This document shows positions 34,385-46,784 of a DNA stretch of 64,000 nucleotides, piece by piece. The DNA is from Chamaea fasciata (Eukaryota; Chordata; Aves; Passeriformes; Sylviidae): positions 62,001-126,000 of the forward strand of contig JARCOQ010000186.1 in the NCBI GenBank assembly GCA_029207755.1, given 5' to 3'. Made by a program: the position numbers and the translations under genes. The notes beneath the pieces are model-generated. The model saw nothing but the letters and a program-made list of their open reading frames with translations, did not search any database and was not told where the DNA came from. The number at the start of each line of letters is the position of its first letter. Positions within the stretch are counted from its first letter, which is position 1.

Positions 34385-35510
34385 CCAGGGCTTGGATGGG
34401 GGAAATGGTGGGGTGGGGGTAGGGACAGAGTCTGATTGATTGTCAGTCAGGAAGGGCCTTGATTTTCATAGCTATTCAAAGTGAATTAGAAGGTACTTGT
34501 GATTTATTAAAAAAATATGAATATCGAGCTAATACTGATATCCAACTGAGGGGGACAAAAACTTTCTAACAGTTTAAAGTTAGAAAGTGTATGTCTGTCG
34601 CAGCACCTGGCGGCATGCGGGGTGGCTCCCAAATACACACCGCAATTTACAGACAATCACAGAGTCCTTTTATTTACAAAGATGTTGAATACCCAAAATA
34701 CAAATGCGTACTCAGAGCCTCCCCCCCCCCCCATCCTATTCTCCACTTAGTATGGTAACTAGCCAAAAAACAATTAAGCATGCTAGTTTGGCCTTTGAAA
34801 TGGGTCGGTGCTCCTTTTCAAGGGGAGGGGGGCTTAAAATAAGAAAGTAAGATGAGTCGTCCTTGCTCTGAACTTTCTACCTTTTCAATGCAAATGTGAC
34901 AAATGAGCTCTGGTAGGACTCCCATTTCTCCAGGTGCATGACTTTCAATGGGTTTCTGAATAGGGAGTTTCTGTAATCATCTTGTGCTCCTAAATCTATT
35001 TATCAGGTTCTCTGTTCTTCATTACAAACCCAGCTAAGCAAAACATAAAGTTGACAAGCAATCAGTTATTGAGGCCTGGGAAAGTTAATTCAAATCTGGT
35101 TTCCCTTAACTAACCACAAACTTTTAATTTTTAGCAAACTTTAATTAATTCCTACAAAGCTTATCTCTAACTAAAATCTTAACCTCTCTAAAATCCTTAA
35201 TTCTTTAAAGTCTATGTCTCACTTGGATTCAATGCCAATTGGAGATTGCACATATCAGTGTATTAATAGGGAATAAAACCTCTAAACAGGACCATAAAAA
35301 TCTTTTCTCAGTGTCCTTTAAAATATTATACATTCACTTGGAGGACAGTTCTAAAATCTGTCCAATTAACCAGAAAAATTTGAAAACTTAAATCAAATGA
35401 TTCCCAGAGGCTTGGCCTGTTAACGTGTTCTGAATGTTGATGGAGCCCTGGGCCACTGAATTCCTGAACTGAAGAGCTGAAGGCTGAACAAGCCTCTGGA
35501 GAAGTCCAAC
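34385..35510 (+). repeat. Unidentified segment Y, copy 2, split by an LTR
   Basis: Second copy of the segment at 31,395-31,770. It is interrupted at 34,499/35,222 by LTR family A copy 2, with CTTG on both sides. Confidence 0.6.
34500..35221 (-). mobile_element. Solo LTR, family A, copy 2
   Basis: LTR of 722 bp in reverse orientation. On the minus strand it starts TGAGACATAGAC and ends AATAAATCA. It has a C-rich run (CCCCCCCCCCCCC at ~34,720 on the plus strand) and a polyadenylation-type region opposite 34,665. It is flanked by CTTG (34,496-34,499 and 35,222-35,225), a 4-base target-site duplication, so this copy inserted normally into segment Y. Confidence 0.85.
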
Positions 35511-36488
35511 CCAGCAGCAGCCTCCAAGTGTCTGAAGGGAGGGTGTCACAGCTCCCACTGAGGCCACCCCTGCCCAGAGACCGTGGGGGAATGGGCAGAC
35601 AAGGAGAGCGTCCCTGGGGCTGGGCAAGCAGAACTCAGAGGCACCAGCGGGTCCAGGTGGGAAACGGAGTGTGGGATGTGGCTGTGAAAGCCCTGCCTGG
35701 GCTGTGCCAAGCAGGACAGAGAAGCCCTGAGCCCCAACCCCCAAACAACTCTCTCCGTGAGACATTGCAAAGGAATTACAATTGTTTGTGTACTCTGAGT
35801 TGGAAACAATGGAGAAGTACCGACAAGAGATTCTCAGAAGCTTAAAACAACAAAACAGCCTTTACTGGCAACTTTAGAAAATCAGAGAAACTTGAGCAAA
35901 AGCTTTACTATGACATTCAGTCAACAAAAAAACACTGCTCAAAGCGTTAACTTGGCCCATTCAACTTCACAAACTGGAAGCCTGCTCAGTTTTAAGTTAA
36001 GCAAAATTTGCAAGAAGAGGGAATTAGAAGAGGAAGACACAGAAAGAGAGAAAGACAAATAAAATATAGAGAGAGAGATAGAGAGAAGAACACACACTGC
36101 TACCAGCTCCTGGATTCCAGCAGTGTTCAGACAGAAATTCCAAGAGGAGCTAGGGTCAACGTGTGTGCTTGCCTTGTGGTCAGCCTAAAATACCCCTTGG
36201 TCTTCCTGGGCCCCTCCCCCAGATGGGACTTTGGGTCATCTGGTCACTCAGGAGCTGGGCTGGGGGCTGCAGAGGTGGGTGTGGAGCATTGCCTTTGGTG
36301 TGCCAGGGATTGGCAGACACTGCTGGGCTGGGATAGAGGCTCTGGGGGATTTGGGTTACAGGGTCAAGTCAATGCTTTGAGAAGTGCTGGGGTTCAGCTG
36401 GGGTTCAGGCTGGCTCTGCCCCTTCCTCCCCCTCGCACGAAATGTTTCCAGCCAACAATCTCCTCCAGTCTCTCACGAGAGGCAATGT
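35511..36488. other. Spacer sequence with GA-rich tract
   Basis: No gene recognised. A purine tract of GAGAGA/AAAGAGAGAAAGA type lies at about 36,030-36,095. Confidence 0.45.
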
Positions 36489-36960
36489 TGGAGGTGGAAT
36501 CCCAGTTCTGGCCATGGGCACCTGGACAAGAAGGACAGTTCTTTTCCGTAGGAAGGAAAGTACAGAGCCCCAGGGTTTGGAAGGCAGGTGAGAGACTCAC
36601 TAGGCCAAGGTCACCCAGACTTGTCATTAATGGCAGATTTTGTCTGGGAGCAGGCTTTGGATAGAGGGTATTTTTGGAGGTGGAATCCCAATCTCAGCCA
36701 TGGGCACCTGGAGAAGCAGGACAGGGGTTTTTTCCCATTGGAAGGAAAGCACAAAGCCTTCCCTAGAGTTTTGGGGACAGATGGGAAGTGACCCTTGTGA
36801 AACCACTGCCAGCCAGACTTGTCCTGACAATATTCCCATGGGAACTATCCCTGGATATAAGGAAGTTTAGCAGTGAAATCTGAATTCTGGCCGTGGCTGG
36901 TGCATTTGCCAGCATTGCCATGGGTTAGCACAGGAGGGGGAGATTTCCCCTTCGAGAGAA
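36489..36960. repeat. ~190-bp tandem repeat, 2-3 diverged units
   Basis: GGAGGTGGAATCCCAGTTCT at 36,489 recurs as GGAGGTGGAATCCCAATCTC at 36,677, and more weakly as AGCAGTGAAATCTGAATTCT at about 36,870. Each is followed by GGCCATGGGCACCTGG-like sequence. The period is 188-195 bp. It is not related to the 191-bp satellite by landmark motifs. Confidence 0.65.
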
Positions 36961-37379
36961 GCTCGTATTTCAGTTTTTGCATTCAGGCAGCTCCAGATCC
37001 CTCAGCTTTGGTTGCACAGCAGCTGGAAATGCAAGCGCAGGAGCTCTCTTTGGGCCCAGCCACAGCAGGTGACAGCAAGGACAGGGCCCTGGCAGTGTGA
37101 CATGTGCAGAGAGCGCCTTCAGCAAACGCTGGGGGCTGGAACTCTGTGCAGAAAAGGCCCCGGGGGGTCTCTGCACCCAGGCTAAAGGAACAAAGTTCCA
37201 TTTCTGGCCTGGCTGGGGAGCACCACAATGGTGCCTTTTCAGGGCAAGCTTCCATTGCCGGCTGTTCTCTGAGCCCCAGAGGGGATTCCGGGGGGCCAAG
37301 GGACTGAGAGAGGGACTGTGCAGGAGCCGGGAACAGTGAGAGAGCCCAGGCTCTGGATTTGTGTTTATTTTAGAACTTC

Positions 37380-38475
37380 CTGTGTGTCTAAAACATTCCT
37401 TGCGTGGTTCTGCCTTGGGAAAGGGGAACTTCCTTGGTGGCACCTTGGGCTTGGCACACACCTGAGGATGTTATAAATGATCAGAGCCAATTTCCAAAAT
37501 CAAAGATTTATTTAACAAATTTGAAAAGCAATTTCGGGAAACGCCACGATAAATCAGGACAACATCGATCGAATGTTGGGTGGACAACCCGGGAGCAGCA
37601 AAGGGTGCTTCTCCGGAGTAGTGCCCACAAATTCGGGGTCTCAGGGGAGGTGTTTTATACCATTTTTCTACCCTGAGGCGAAAACAAGACGGTAACAAAG
37701 AACCCGAAGAACATGACATCATGTACATAACATAATCATTGAAATGTCTGGTGTCCGCAAGGGATATCTGAAAGAGTTTCCTGAGAAATTGAGAAGACGT
37801 CTGAATGAAAAGTCTCCGAATCTTCTGTCAGAAGGTTTCTGCCCAGATTGGTATCGGATCTCCTGATGAGCTGTGAAGATGTGGTCAGCCCATGCTTAAT
37901 GGGCCGTTTCCCGGTTACCTCTCTGGCAGATGTCGAGGTAACACCTTTGGACTGTGAAAAGACTGTGGTATGCGAAGAGATGCCCTGGAACTCTTTCCAG
38001 GAAATCAGGGGTTTTTTACATTCCACTGCAAAGTTTTAATACACACAATTTTAATCCACGAATTTAATACTATGTATCCATTACAAGGAGATTGTCTGTT
38101 TTCCATGGGGAAGCTCAGGGGTTTTAGATTGCTAAAATAAAAGAAAGGAAACCCCTCGTTGCCTGAGTGCACCCAGTTCTCCGAGCAAAGCAGGTCCCAG
38201 GTGAGCGAGGAGAGGCAGGATGGAGTTGGGGAATGTGGAGCAAGGTTGTCCACTGGGTCAGAGCTCAAGGCACAGCTTCTCTGAGCAGGCCAGACCTGCC
38301 TGCTTAGGAGAGTCCCTGGGTCAATATGAGTCACTGAATGCTGCAATCACCTCTGCTCTCAAGAGAAAAATACACCCTTGAAAATAGGAATGTGCGTTTA
38401 TTAGAAGCCCTTTGAAATATTTCTCCGTAACTCTAGGAAAAAAGATCTCCCAGTGAATTGCAACAGACCACGGGG
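37380..38475 (+). repeat. Third copy of arm segment X, split by an LTR
   Basis: 37,380-37,468 plus 38,086-38,475 match 23,840-24,355 of the left arm in the same orientation. Shared landmarks are TCTAAAACATTCCTTGC, GGTTCTGCCTTGG, CCAGTTCTC-GAGCAAAGCAGG, GAGGAGAGGCAGGATGG and TGAATGCTGCAAT. It is clearly more diverged than the two arm copies are from each other, so it is an older duplicate. It stops close to the start of LTR family A copy 3. Confidence 0.8.
37469..38085 (-). mobile_element. Solo LTR, family C
   Basis: Insertion of 617 bp in segment X, bounded TGTTATAAATG...CATTACA and flanked by AGGA on both sides (37,465-37,468 and 38,086-38,089). The empty site in the arms has GAGGAGATTG. 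On the minus strand it has a TATA box GGTATAAAAC near 37,655 and AATAAATC near 37,505, giving the usual order U3-R-U5. A typical 4-base duplication and TG...CA ends support an intact solo LTR. Confidence 0.8.
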
Positions 38476-38490
38476 AAATCAAGGGAGAGC

Positions 38491-39218
38491 TGAGAGATGA
38501 ATTTCAAAGGAGGTAAGGATTTGAGAAAAGTTAATGTTTTAGCTAAAGATAAGCTTTGCCAGAATTAGTTAAAGTAGGTAGATAGATAAGCTGTGCTGGA
38601 AAGAATTAGAAGTTAATGGTTAGATGAAAGGATTGCGATCAAGGATAACGATCCTGGATCTAAATAACTAATTGCTTGTCATTTTTGTGTTTGTTTAGCT
38701 GTGTTTATAATGAGAAACAGAAGAAACTGATAAATAGATTTAGGAACACAGACAATTGTAAATCCTCGAGCATCCTAAAACCCATTCAACAGTCACGGTG
38801 AAAGGAAACAGGAGTTTGACCAGTTATCATTTATCTTGATATCCATTGAAAAGGTTGAAAGTTTACAATGAGGAAGACTCCACTTACTTCCTTTTTTTAC
38901 GCCCCCTCCCCATATAAAGGACCACTGACCCAATTCAAAGAACAAACTACACACGCTTAATAGCTTTTTAGCTAATTATAATATGAAGCAGAGAATGGGA
39001 GGTTTTAGTGCTATAAATATGTATTAGTATTTTGGATATTCAACACTTTTGAAAAGAAAGAGATTTTGTAACTTGGCAGTGCATTTTAGGGAGTGATCGC
39101 ACACAACTGCCTGGCGTTGCATTAAACATATACTTTCTAACTCTAAACTGTTAGAGAGTCTTCTGTCTGTCACAGTTGGGTATCGATAGTAGATCAATAT
39201 CCATATTTTAATAAGTCA
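38491..39218 (+). mobile_element. Solo LTR, family A, copy 3
   Basis: LTR of 728 bp, starting TGAGAGATGAA and ending TTTTAATAAGTCA. It has TATA box CCATATAAAGGACC near 38,910, ATTAAACATATACTTTCTAA near 39,121 and a U5 like that of copy 1. The preceding bases GAGC and following bases GCAG do not match, so there is no target-site duplication. Its last base is followed immediately by the first base of the right arm (39,219). Confidence 0.85.
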
Positions 39219-40234
39219 GCAGTGGCACAGGAAACTCCCAGCTGATGGGAACAAACTTTCTGGCTGACTTCAGAGGCCTCAACAAAGTTGAGTGGTTTTC
39301 TCTCCTGTCCCCCAGCCCTTCCTGGCCCCAGGGGCTGATGGCATTTGTGCTCCCTCAGGTTCATCTCCCCACACCAACACCATGGGGGTGCTCAGGCCTG
39401 CTCTGGGCACTGCAAACAGGGGCTCCTGAGCCAGAGCTGCCGTGTCTGTGCCTGCAAGGATGCGGCCCCCGTGTGAGCTGGGAGAGAGGCCAGGGCTGCA
39501 GAGGGGGGATGTTGTTGGCAGGTGCATGAGGACGCTCTGGGACGCTGCCCGGGGGTGTCCAGCACAGTGGGGATGGATCAGCCCCTGCTCTGCTGCTCCT
39601 TCCCGTCTCCCCCAGGGACCCTGCAGAGCCCCAGCCGGGCTGTTTGCCCCCAGCCTGCCCACGGCCACCCTGGGGCTGCTCACGGGGCTTTTCCGTGCAC
39701 AGCATTGGGCCTGGGCGTGTTCTGGAGAGAGCCTGGGCAAGGAGCCTGGAGCAGCGAGGCCCTGCCCTGAGGCGTCAGCGCTGCCCCAGCGGAGCCCATG
39801 GCCTGTCCCTGCTGCAGCCCCGGCACTGCCAGCCCCAGCCCTGTGCCCGGCGCCGAGAGCACTCCGGCCCTACAGCAACACCAGGGCCAGGAGGGCAGCG
39901 GGGCAGGGCCACGGGAGCAGCGCTGCCAACACCAAGGGCTGCTGCTCCTGGGCACAGCTGCTGTGCCAGCACTGATCTGCCCCCAGCTCTCATCCAGAGA
40001 AGAGAACCAAAGGGGGATCTCTGCAGAAAACTTGCCTGCCAGATCCTTGGGTTCCTTGAGAGCCACCAGGAGTGCAGCCCCTCATTGACACAGTCTGTGG
40101 CCACACGGAAGGTGGAGAGAAACAAAATGAGAAATGGCACAAACAGTGACACTGCTTTGTGGACAATATTATAAAAGTAAAACAAAGGAAAAGAACCTCC
40201 AAAGTAAAGCAACAAGAGGTATCAAAAATGACTT

Positions 40235-41193
40235 TTATGACAAGTGATTTTGAGAAACTGGCCAGCAGTTTAATGTTTGTGAAACCATCCAGCCATCAGT
40301 CTTCCACACTGCAGCCTCGAGCTCCTGCTTCCTCAGGCTGCAGATAAGGGGGTTCACGGCTGGAGGCACCAGCGAGAACAGAACTGACAGGGCCAGATCC
40401 GGGGATGGGGAGGAGATGGAGGGGGGCTTCAGATAGGCAAACATGACAGTGCTGAGGAATAGGGAGAGCACAGCCAGGTGAGGGAGGCGGGTGGAGAAGG
40501 CTTTGTGCCATCCCTGGTCAGAGGGGATCCTCAGCACAGCCCTGATGATCTGCACATAGGAGAAAACAATGAACACAAAACAACGTAATCCTAAAGAGAT
40601 GGAAAAACCAATGAACCCAAACTCCCTGAAGCAGTAGTTGGACTAGGAGAGCTTGAGGATCTGGTGAACCTCGTGGAAGAACTGGCCCAGCGCATTGCCA
40701 TGGCACAGGGGCAGGGAAAATGTATTGGCCGTGTGCATGAGAGCATTGAGAAAGGCACTGGCCCCGGCAGCTGCTGCCATGTGGGCACAAGCTCTGCTGC
40801 CCAGGAGGGTCCCGTAGTGCAGGGGTCTGCAGATGGACACAGAGCAGTCATAGCACATGATGGTCAGGAGCAAATACTCTGCTGACATGAAGAACAGAAA
40901 GAAAAAGAGCTGTGCAGCACCTCCCGTATAGGAGATGGTCCTGGTGTCCCAGAGGGAATTGTGCATGGCTTTGGGGACAGTGGTGCAGGCCGCTGAGGGC
41001 CAGGTTGAGCAGGAAGAAGAACATGGGGCTGTGCAGGTGGTGGCCGCAAGCTATGGCACTGATGATGAGGCCGTGGCCCAGGAGGGCAGCCAGGGAGATG
41101 CCCAGGAAGAGGCAGAAGTGCAGGAGCTGCAGCTGCCGCGTGTCTGCCAATGCCAGCAGGAGGGAAGCGGCTGATGGAGCTGCTGTTGGACAT
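40235..41193 (-). pseudogene. OR14-like olfactory receptor pseudogene (right)
   Basis: Mirror of 28,581-29,539. The translated fragments are identical to the left copy, including the frameshifts after MSNSSSISRF and near the TM2-TM3 loop, the DCS in place of DRY, and the stop after QILKLS. The gene was therefore dead before the arms were duplicated, or the arms have since been homogenised. Confidence 0.9.
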
Positions 41194-44100
41194 TTGCTGT
41201 GGCTGCACATGGGGACGTGTTCACGGATAAAGGATAGTGACAAGTCAGGACAGGCTGCTTTGAGCCAAACATGGGTCATTCCCTGTAGACTGTCCCACTG
41301 TGATTCACCCACCCTTGTTCCTGCTCTGGGAAAACCTTCACCCAGGTCCCTGCCTGAGCTCCAGTTGTGCTGTCTGAGTGTGCCAGGAGCAGCCAGGCCT
41401 GTGCATGGGGGCTCTCCAGGAGCCGTCCCTGCCCCGCTGCCCTGGGTTTTTGGCCATGTGGCAGAGGGACAAGCCTGGATATTCAGGATTTGTCAGTGGA
41501 ATCACTCCTAATGCAGAAAGGCTTGTTGCCATCTTCACTCCCACTTCTAAAGGGCATGGAAAACAGGAAGGAATTATAGGCATTATTTTCCTGCCCACAC
41601 ATCATTCCTGGTATACTGAGGTCAGAAATCCCCAGCATTTCTGCTGCACCAGACCTTGCCCAGAGCAGAGGGATCCCTGAATGTCTCACCCTCTCCAAAG
41701 GTCTCTGGGCAAGGTCCTCAGCACCCCCTTCTGCCAAGGACACTCACAGCTCCCTTGGCAAACCCAACAGCATTTCCTCAGCTGTGGCATCTCTGCACTT
41801 CCCCGTGGCACATTCAGGGAACTGCCAGAGGCTCTGGCACAGATCTGCAGGCAGGAGGGCAGCTCAGAGCTTGGAAGGACGCAGCAAGGAGATCCCCGGG
41901 TGTGCCCACGATGGGATCTCAGGGAGGGGGCTCAGCTCATTCCCCTTTCCCATGGACTGCTTTGCCCACAGCCACACAGCTCACAGGGAAGCTCGGACAC
42001 CCCATTCCCATGGACACAGCTGCCTGGCAAGAATCCCAAGGGCAGTGCCTGGCTCAGCTGCTGCAAATGCCAGAGCCTCCCTGAGAGCACCAGATGACAG
42101 TGACAGAACCAGGGGAGGGCAGAACCAAGAGAAGATGTTGTGGGGCTGTGCCTGGGAGGGCAGGGCAGACACAGCCAGGCACTCAGGACAGTGTTCCCCT
42201 GCCCAGCTGTGCACAGCACCTCCCACACACCCACAGTGCCCTCCTGCCCCCAGCACTGCTCTGTTCAGCCCCCTCTCCTTCCCTGAGCCTCTCCCTGGGC
42301 CTGGACATTTCCCTCCTGAGAGGAGCCTTGTCCCTGCCAGTGCTCACAGAGCCCATCCCACCCTCTGCGCCCTGGGCCCAGCCCTACAGAAACCTGCCTG
42401 TCTGCAGGGCCCGGCCTGGGGCAGGGTCTGTCTGCAGCTGGGCAAGGGCAGCTCAGGAGAGCCCTGCTGGGCCCTGCAAAGGGGATGCTGCTGCTGCTGC
42501 TGAGGGCTGAGGAGTGGCTGAAGGCCCTTTAGGAGGCTCCCAGCAGAGAGACTGACCACCCAAAGTTACAAATCAGGAGTCTCTGTAAATGATTAAACAT
42601 GACTCTGATGATCCTAGGTGTCCCTTTCAACTCAGAATGTTCTGTGGTTCTGTGATTACAATTCCTGTTCTGCTTCACTCATCCTCTTTTGCCTATAATC
42701 AGAAGAGAAAAAAACCTCTTGCAACAGCGTTACAACAGTGAAGTAAAAACCAGACCTTTCTTGGAAACTTCCAGGTGTCTCAGTGGGAATGAGGAACACC
42801 CAGCCCCTGATTTCAACAATTGATTAGAGGTTGATTAATTAGGATATTTAACAGAAACATCGAATAGGAAATTCAGTATCCACAGCTACAAACCCCTGGG
42901 TCAACCCATTGGAGTAGGTCCAAGGGCTTCTTTGTGCCACTTTTTTTTCTGACTGCTCACACTCTGGTTTAAAAACAAAATGTTCATCTTGTAGGTCCAC
43001 TTCCTGACAATAAGACTGGGCAGTATTTCAGGAATATATTTTGAAGCTTATTGTTCTAAAATCTAAGATAAAGGGTAGGAAATGTTGTAGAGTTAATGAA
43101 AGATTATAGTAATACAAGTATATAAAAGTAGTTGAATAGAGTCATAGTAGTTGAATAGAGTTGATTAAAGATAATAGTTTTATAACTACATAATAGTAGT
43201 TGACAGAGCTACGAATAAATGAAAAATGCATCAAAAGCAAAAATGTTTTTGTCATCACCCCAACTTTCCCATCCTTCTCCAAGCAGGAAATTGAAAACAC
43301 TCTCAGGAAAGCTCCTGGTCTTTGCAGCAATACCAGGCTTAGCTTCCTTTGGCAAGTGTCCTCCGGAGCTGTGCCCAGGCTGGTCTGGAGCTGGGAGCAG
43401 CCCTGCCCCACACAGCCCCTCTCAGCAGCAGCACCTGCCCTGCTCAGGGTGGCTCCTTCCCCCCACAGCTTCTCCCCAGCGCTGGCAGCAGCTCCCCGGG
43501 CCAGCTGAGAGCTGTCCCTGGCAGGCAGCAGGGTCCCTGGCCCAGCGCAGCGCCCTGGGCTGCAGGACCCTGCTCTGCTCGACAGCCCTGGGCACCCCTG
43601 GCTGCAGCCCCGGCTGCTCAGCCCTGCAGCAGAGCCCGGCAACAGGGAGCTGCCCTGTGCTGTGCCTCGGGTGCTGCAGCAGGGACACCCAGCCCTGCCC
43701 TGGGGCCACATGCCTGCTCTGCAGCCACGCTGAGAGTCCTCCTGGAAGGGCCTTAAAGCTGTGGGACGTGCCAGCTTCAGGAGATCCCTGCAGGAGCTGC
43801 AGCTTCTCTTCCCCCAGCCTGGGAGTGACTCTTCCTAACGCTGCGAGGATTTGTCCCCCAGTGAGCCCTCAGTGAGCTCTGCTCCGTGCTGCCAGCCCAG
43901 GCTGAGTTGAAGCCCTCTGTGCCTGTGTGCTGTGCCCGGGGTGGCTGCAAGCAGTGCCCCAGCCCTGCTGGGCTGGGCACAGGAGCTGCTCCTGGGCAGA
44001 GCTGTCTCTCTGCAGCGCTGCCCTTGCCAGGAGCTGCCTCTGTGCCAGGAGCCCGGCCCAGCTCAGCAGCACAGACACGGCACAAGGGCTTGAGTGACCC

Positions 44101-44463
44101 TCTCCAGGCTTGTGCTGAGGCCCTGAACATCAGTCCCTGAGAGGGAGCTGGAGAAACCTCTCAAGAATTCAAAGTCAGAATCCAGCTCCAAAGTTTCTTG
44201 AAGTTTTACTGGGTGCCGCTGAGGGACACGACAGAGAAAGTGTCCCCAGGCCCCAGCCAGAGCAGAGAACTGCAGGCAGTGATGACACGTGGGGACAAAG
44301 AGAAGCCAAGTCTTGGTGCCCTGGGCCACAGCAGCCTCTGTGCCACCAAGGGCCGTGAGGAGTCACCTTGTCCTGAGGCCCTGGGGCCTCCTGGCACAGC
44401 CCCGGCAAGGCTGGGCACTGTCAGCCCCTTGTCCTGCCCTCAGCATCCCCCTCCCATCCCAGT
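41194..44463. other. Right-arm sequence without recognised genes
   Basis: Mirror of 25,311-28,580. It contains the short CR1 tail at 42,539-42,656 (plus orientation), the AT-rich block at about 43,075-43,215 and GC-rich sequence with spurious frames. The first arm shows GCAGG where this arm has GCAAA near 42,475, one of the few differences. Confidence 0.5.
42539..42656 (+). mobile_element. Short CR1 3' tail (right)
   Basis: Mirror of 27,118-27,235: CR1 3'-end motif with a TTCTGTGGTTCTGTGATT octamer-type tail. Confidence 0.6.
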
Positions 44464-45342
44464 GGCCTCAAGGATGTGCTGGAAGGAGTCCCTGGGGAGC
44501 CTTGGTCAGGAATGGCCCTGGGGGCTCCTTAATGCTCCCAGGGACCGCAGGCTTTTCAAAGGACTTAGGGCTTTGCTTTTGCCTTGGAGTCTCAGAGAGG
44601 TTTGTGCAATCACGGCCTCCAGTTATCTGCTTTAATTAGTCCCTTGAGAGGCTTTGTCAGTAATGACACTCAGTGCACTCATTAATGCTTCAAAGCACTT
44701 CAGGTTTTTAAAGGTACTTGATGCTTCCCTTTTAAAACTGACTTTGTGAAAGGTTTGTGCCATTGTTGCCCAAATTATCTACTGTAACAAGTCCTTTGTG
44801 ATTCTCAATCAGTAAAAGCACTCAGTGGGGCTCATCAGTAATTCCGGCTACTCGAGGTTTATTCAAGGACTTTTTTTTGACACTGAGTCTGAGAGGTTTG
44901 TGCACTCGTGGCCTCCAATTATTTGCTCTAATCAGTCCCTTGAGATTTTTACTCAGTAACAACACTCGGTGGAGCTCATTCATGCTTCAAGGTAATCGGG
45001 GACATTTAAGCACTTCTTTTTGCCACTGAGTCTCTGAGAGGTTTGTGCAATCATGGCCCAATTATCTGCTTTAAGGAGTCCCTTGAGAGCTGTGCATTGA
45101 CACTCAGTGGGGCTCATTCATGCTTTGAGATACTCAGGGGGTTTAAGGTACTTTGGGTTTTTCCTTCCCACACTGAGTCTCTGAGAGGTTTTGGTGCAAT
45201 CCTGGCCTCCAGTTCTCTCCTCCAAGGACTCCATGAGGAACCTGTGTTGGGGATGGACCTCAGGGTGACCCTTTAATGCTTCCAGACACTTTGGGTTTTT
45301 CCTCTGACTTTGACTCCTGGAAAGGTTTGTGCAATCTCTTCT
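44464..45342. repeat. ~145-bp tandem repeat, about six units (right)
   Basis: Mirror of 24,432-25,310; AGAGGTTTGTGCAATCATGG-type motifs recur at about 145-bp spacing. One unit has a 2-bp difference from the left arm near 45,057 (GGCCCAATTA, against GGCCCCAATTA on that side). Confidence 0.85.
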
Positions 45343-46473
45343 CAGGCCCTGAGGTTCCAGGGCTCAGCACCAAATGCATCACTGGGCTGATTAGGAGAAA
45401 GCAAGTCCTGACAAACCACGGCTGTGCCTTGATTTCCTTCTGGCCTGGTGCAGTTCCTTAGGAAGTCTTTTTTCCTAGAGTTATGGAGAAATATTTCAAA
45501 GAGCGTCGAAGGAATCAACACTCTTCTTTTCAAAGGGGGTATTTTTCTCTTGAGAGCAGAGGTCATTGCAGCATTCAAGTGACTGATACTGATCCAGGGT
45601 CTCTCCTAAGGAAGTCTGGCCTGGTCAGAGGAGCTGTGCCTTGAGGTCTGATCCACTTTGGACAACCATGCTCCACATTCCCTAACCCCATCCTGCCTCT
45701 CCTCACTCACCTGGGACCTGCTTTGCTCAGAGAACTGGGTTCACTCAGACAAAGAGAGGTTTTCTTCCTTTCTTAGCAATCAAAACCTCCTAAGTTCCAA
45801 ACAATCTCCTCAATTTGTGGCAAGCCCAAGGTGTCACCAAGGAGGTTCCCCTTCCCCAAGGCAGAACCATGCAAGGAATGTTTTAGACACCAACGAAGAT
45901 GTACGATAAACAAAAATTTAGAGTCGGCTGGAGGCAGAATTAGACCAACTCCTCAAGGACAGACAAGCTTTGAACTCCTTGCAAGTCAAAGCTCCAGGTG
46001 GGTTGTTGGGAGGTGTGTGAGTGAGGCAAGAGTGAGGGCAGGGGAAATGCAGAGAGCCCTGGAAGTGCTTCTGTGCACACAGGCTGTGGGGAAGGGCGCT
46101 GCAGCCCAGGCCTGGGCCAGGAGGGAGGCTGGATCATCATCCCAAGCTGCCCGGGGCCATGGCAAGGGGCTGTGGCCATGGACACTGGCCTGAGCCCAGT
46201 GCCTGGGCCCCTTGCCCAGGGCTGGTGTCAGTGGCCAGAGCCAGAGGGGATCCCTTGCTGGGGGCTGTGCCACGGCCACCTGCCCTGTGCCACGCCGGCT
46301 GCTCAGGCGCCGCGGAACCAGCAGCAAACGCCGCTGCCAGGGCCAAAGGCAGCTCAGCCAGGCAGAAAGGGGCAGTGCTGGGCACTGGTTCCATGGCAAC
46401 CCTCACTGGGACAGCACACCTGGGTCACCTGTCCCGGCAATTGCCACGGAAACCCGGCTCATTGGGAATGCAA
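45343..46473. other. Unassigned sequence with arm segment X (right)
   Basis: Mirror of 23,301-24,431; segment X lies at 45,418-45,934 in minus orientation. No gene recognised. Confidence 0.55.
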
Positions 46474-46784
46474 TGGTGGACAAAGGTTTTAGGACGGCCT
46501 GTCCCAATAGGACAAAGGGTGCTGGTTTTAAACTGAAGGAAGGGAGGTTCAGATGCGGAGAGATAAGGAAGAAATTTCTGAGCATGGGGCTGGTGATCCA
46601 CCAGGACAGGCTTTCCCAGAGAGCTGGTCAATGCCCCCTCCCTGGAAACATTCAAGTCCAGCTGGGACAGGGCTCTGAACAACCTGATCTGGTGAAAGAT
46701 GTCCCTGCTCATCGCAGGCGTTTGGATGAGATGAGCACTGCAGAGCTCTTCCCATCCCAGCCATTCCAGGATTGCATGGGGAGA
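46474..46784 (+). mobile_element. CR1 LINE 3' fragment (right)
   Basis: Plus-orientation mirror of 22,990-23,300, with GACAAAGGGTGCTGG, GAGAGCTGGTCAATGC and CATTCAAGTCCAGCTGG. It carries a few substitutions relative to the left copy. Confidence 0.8.
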
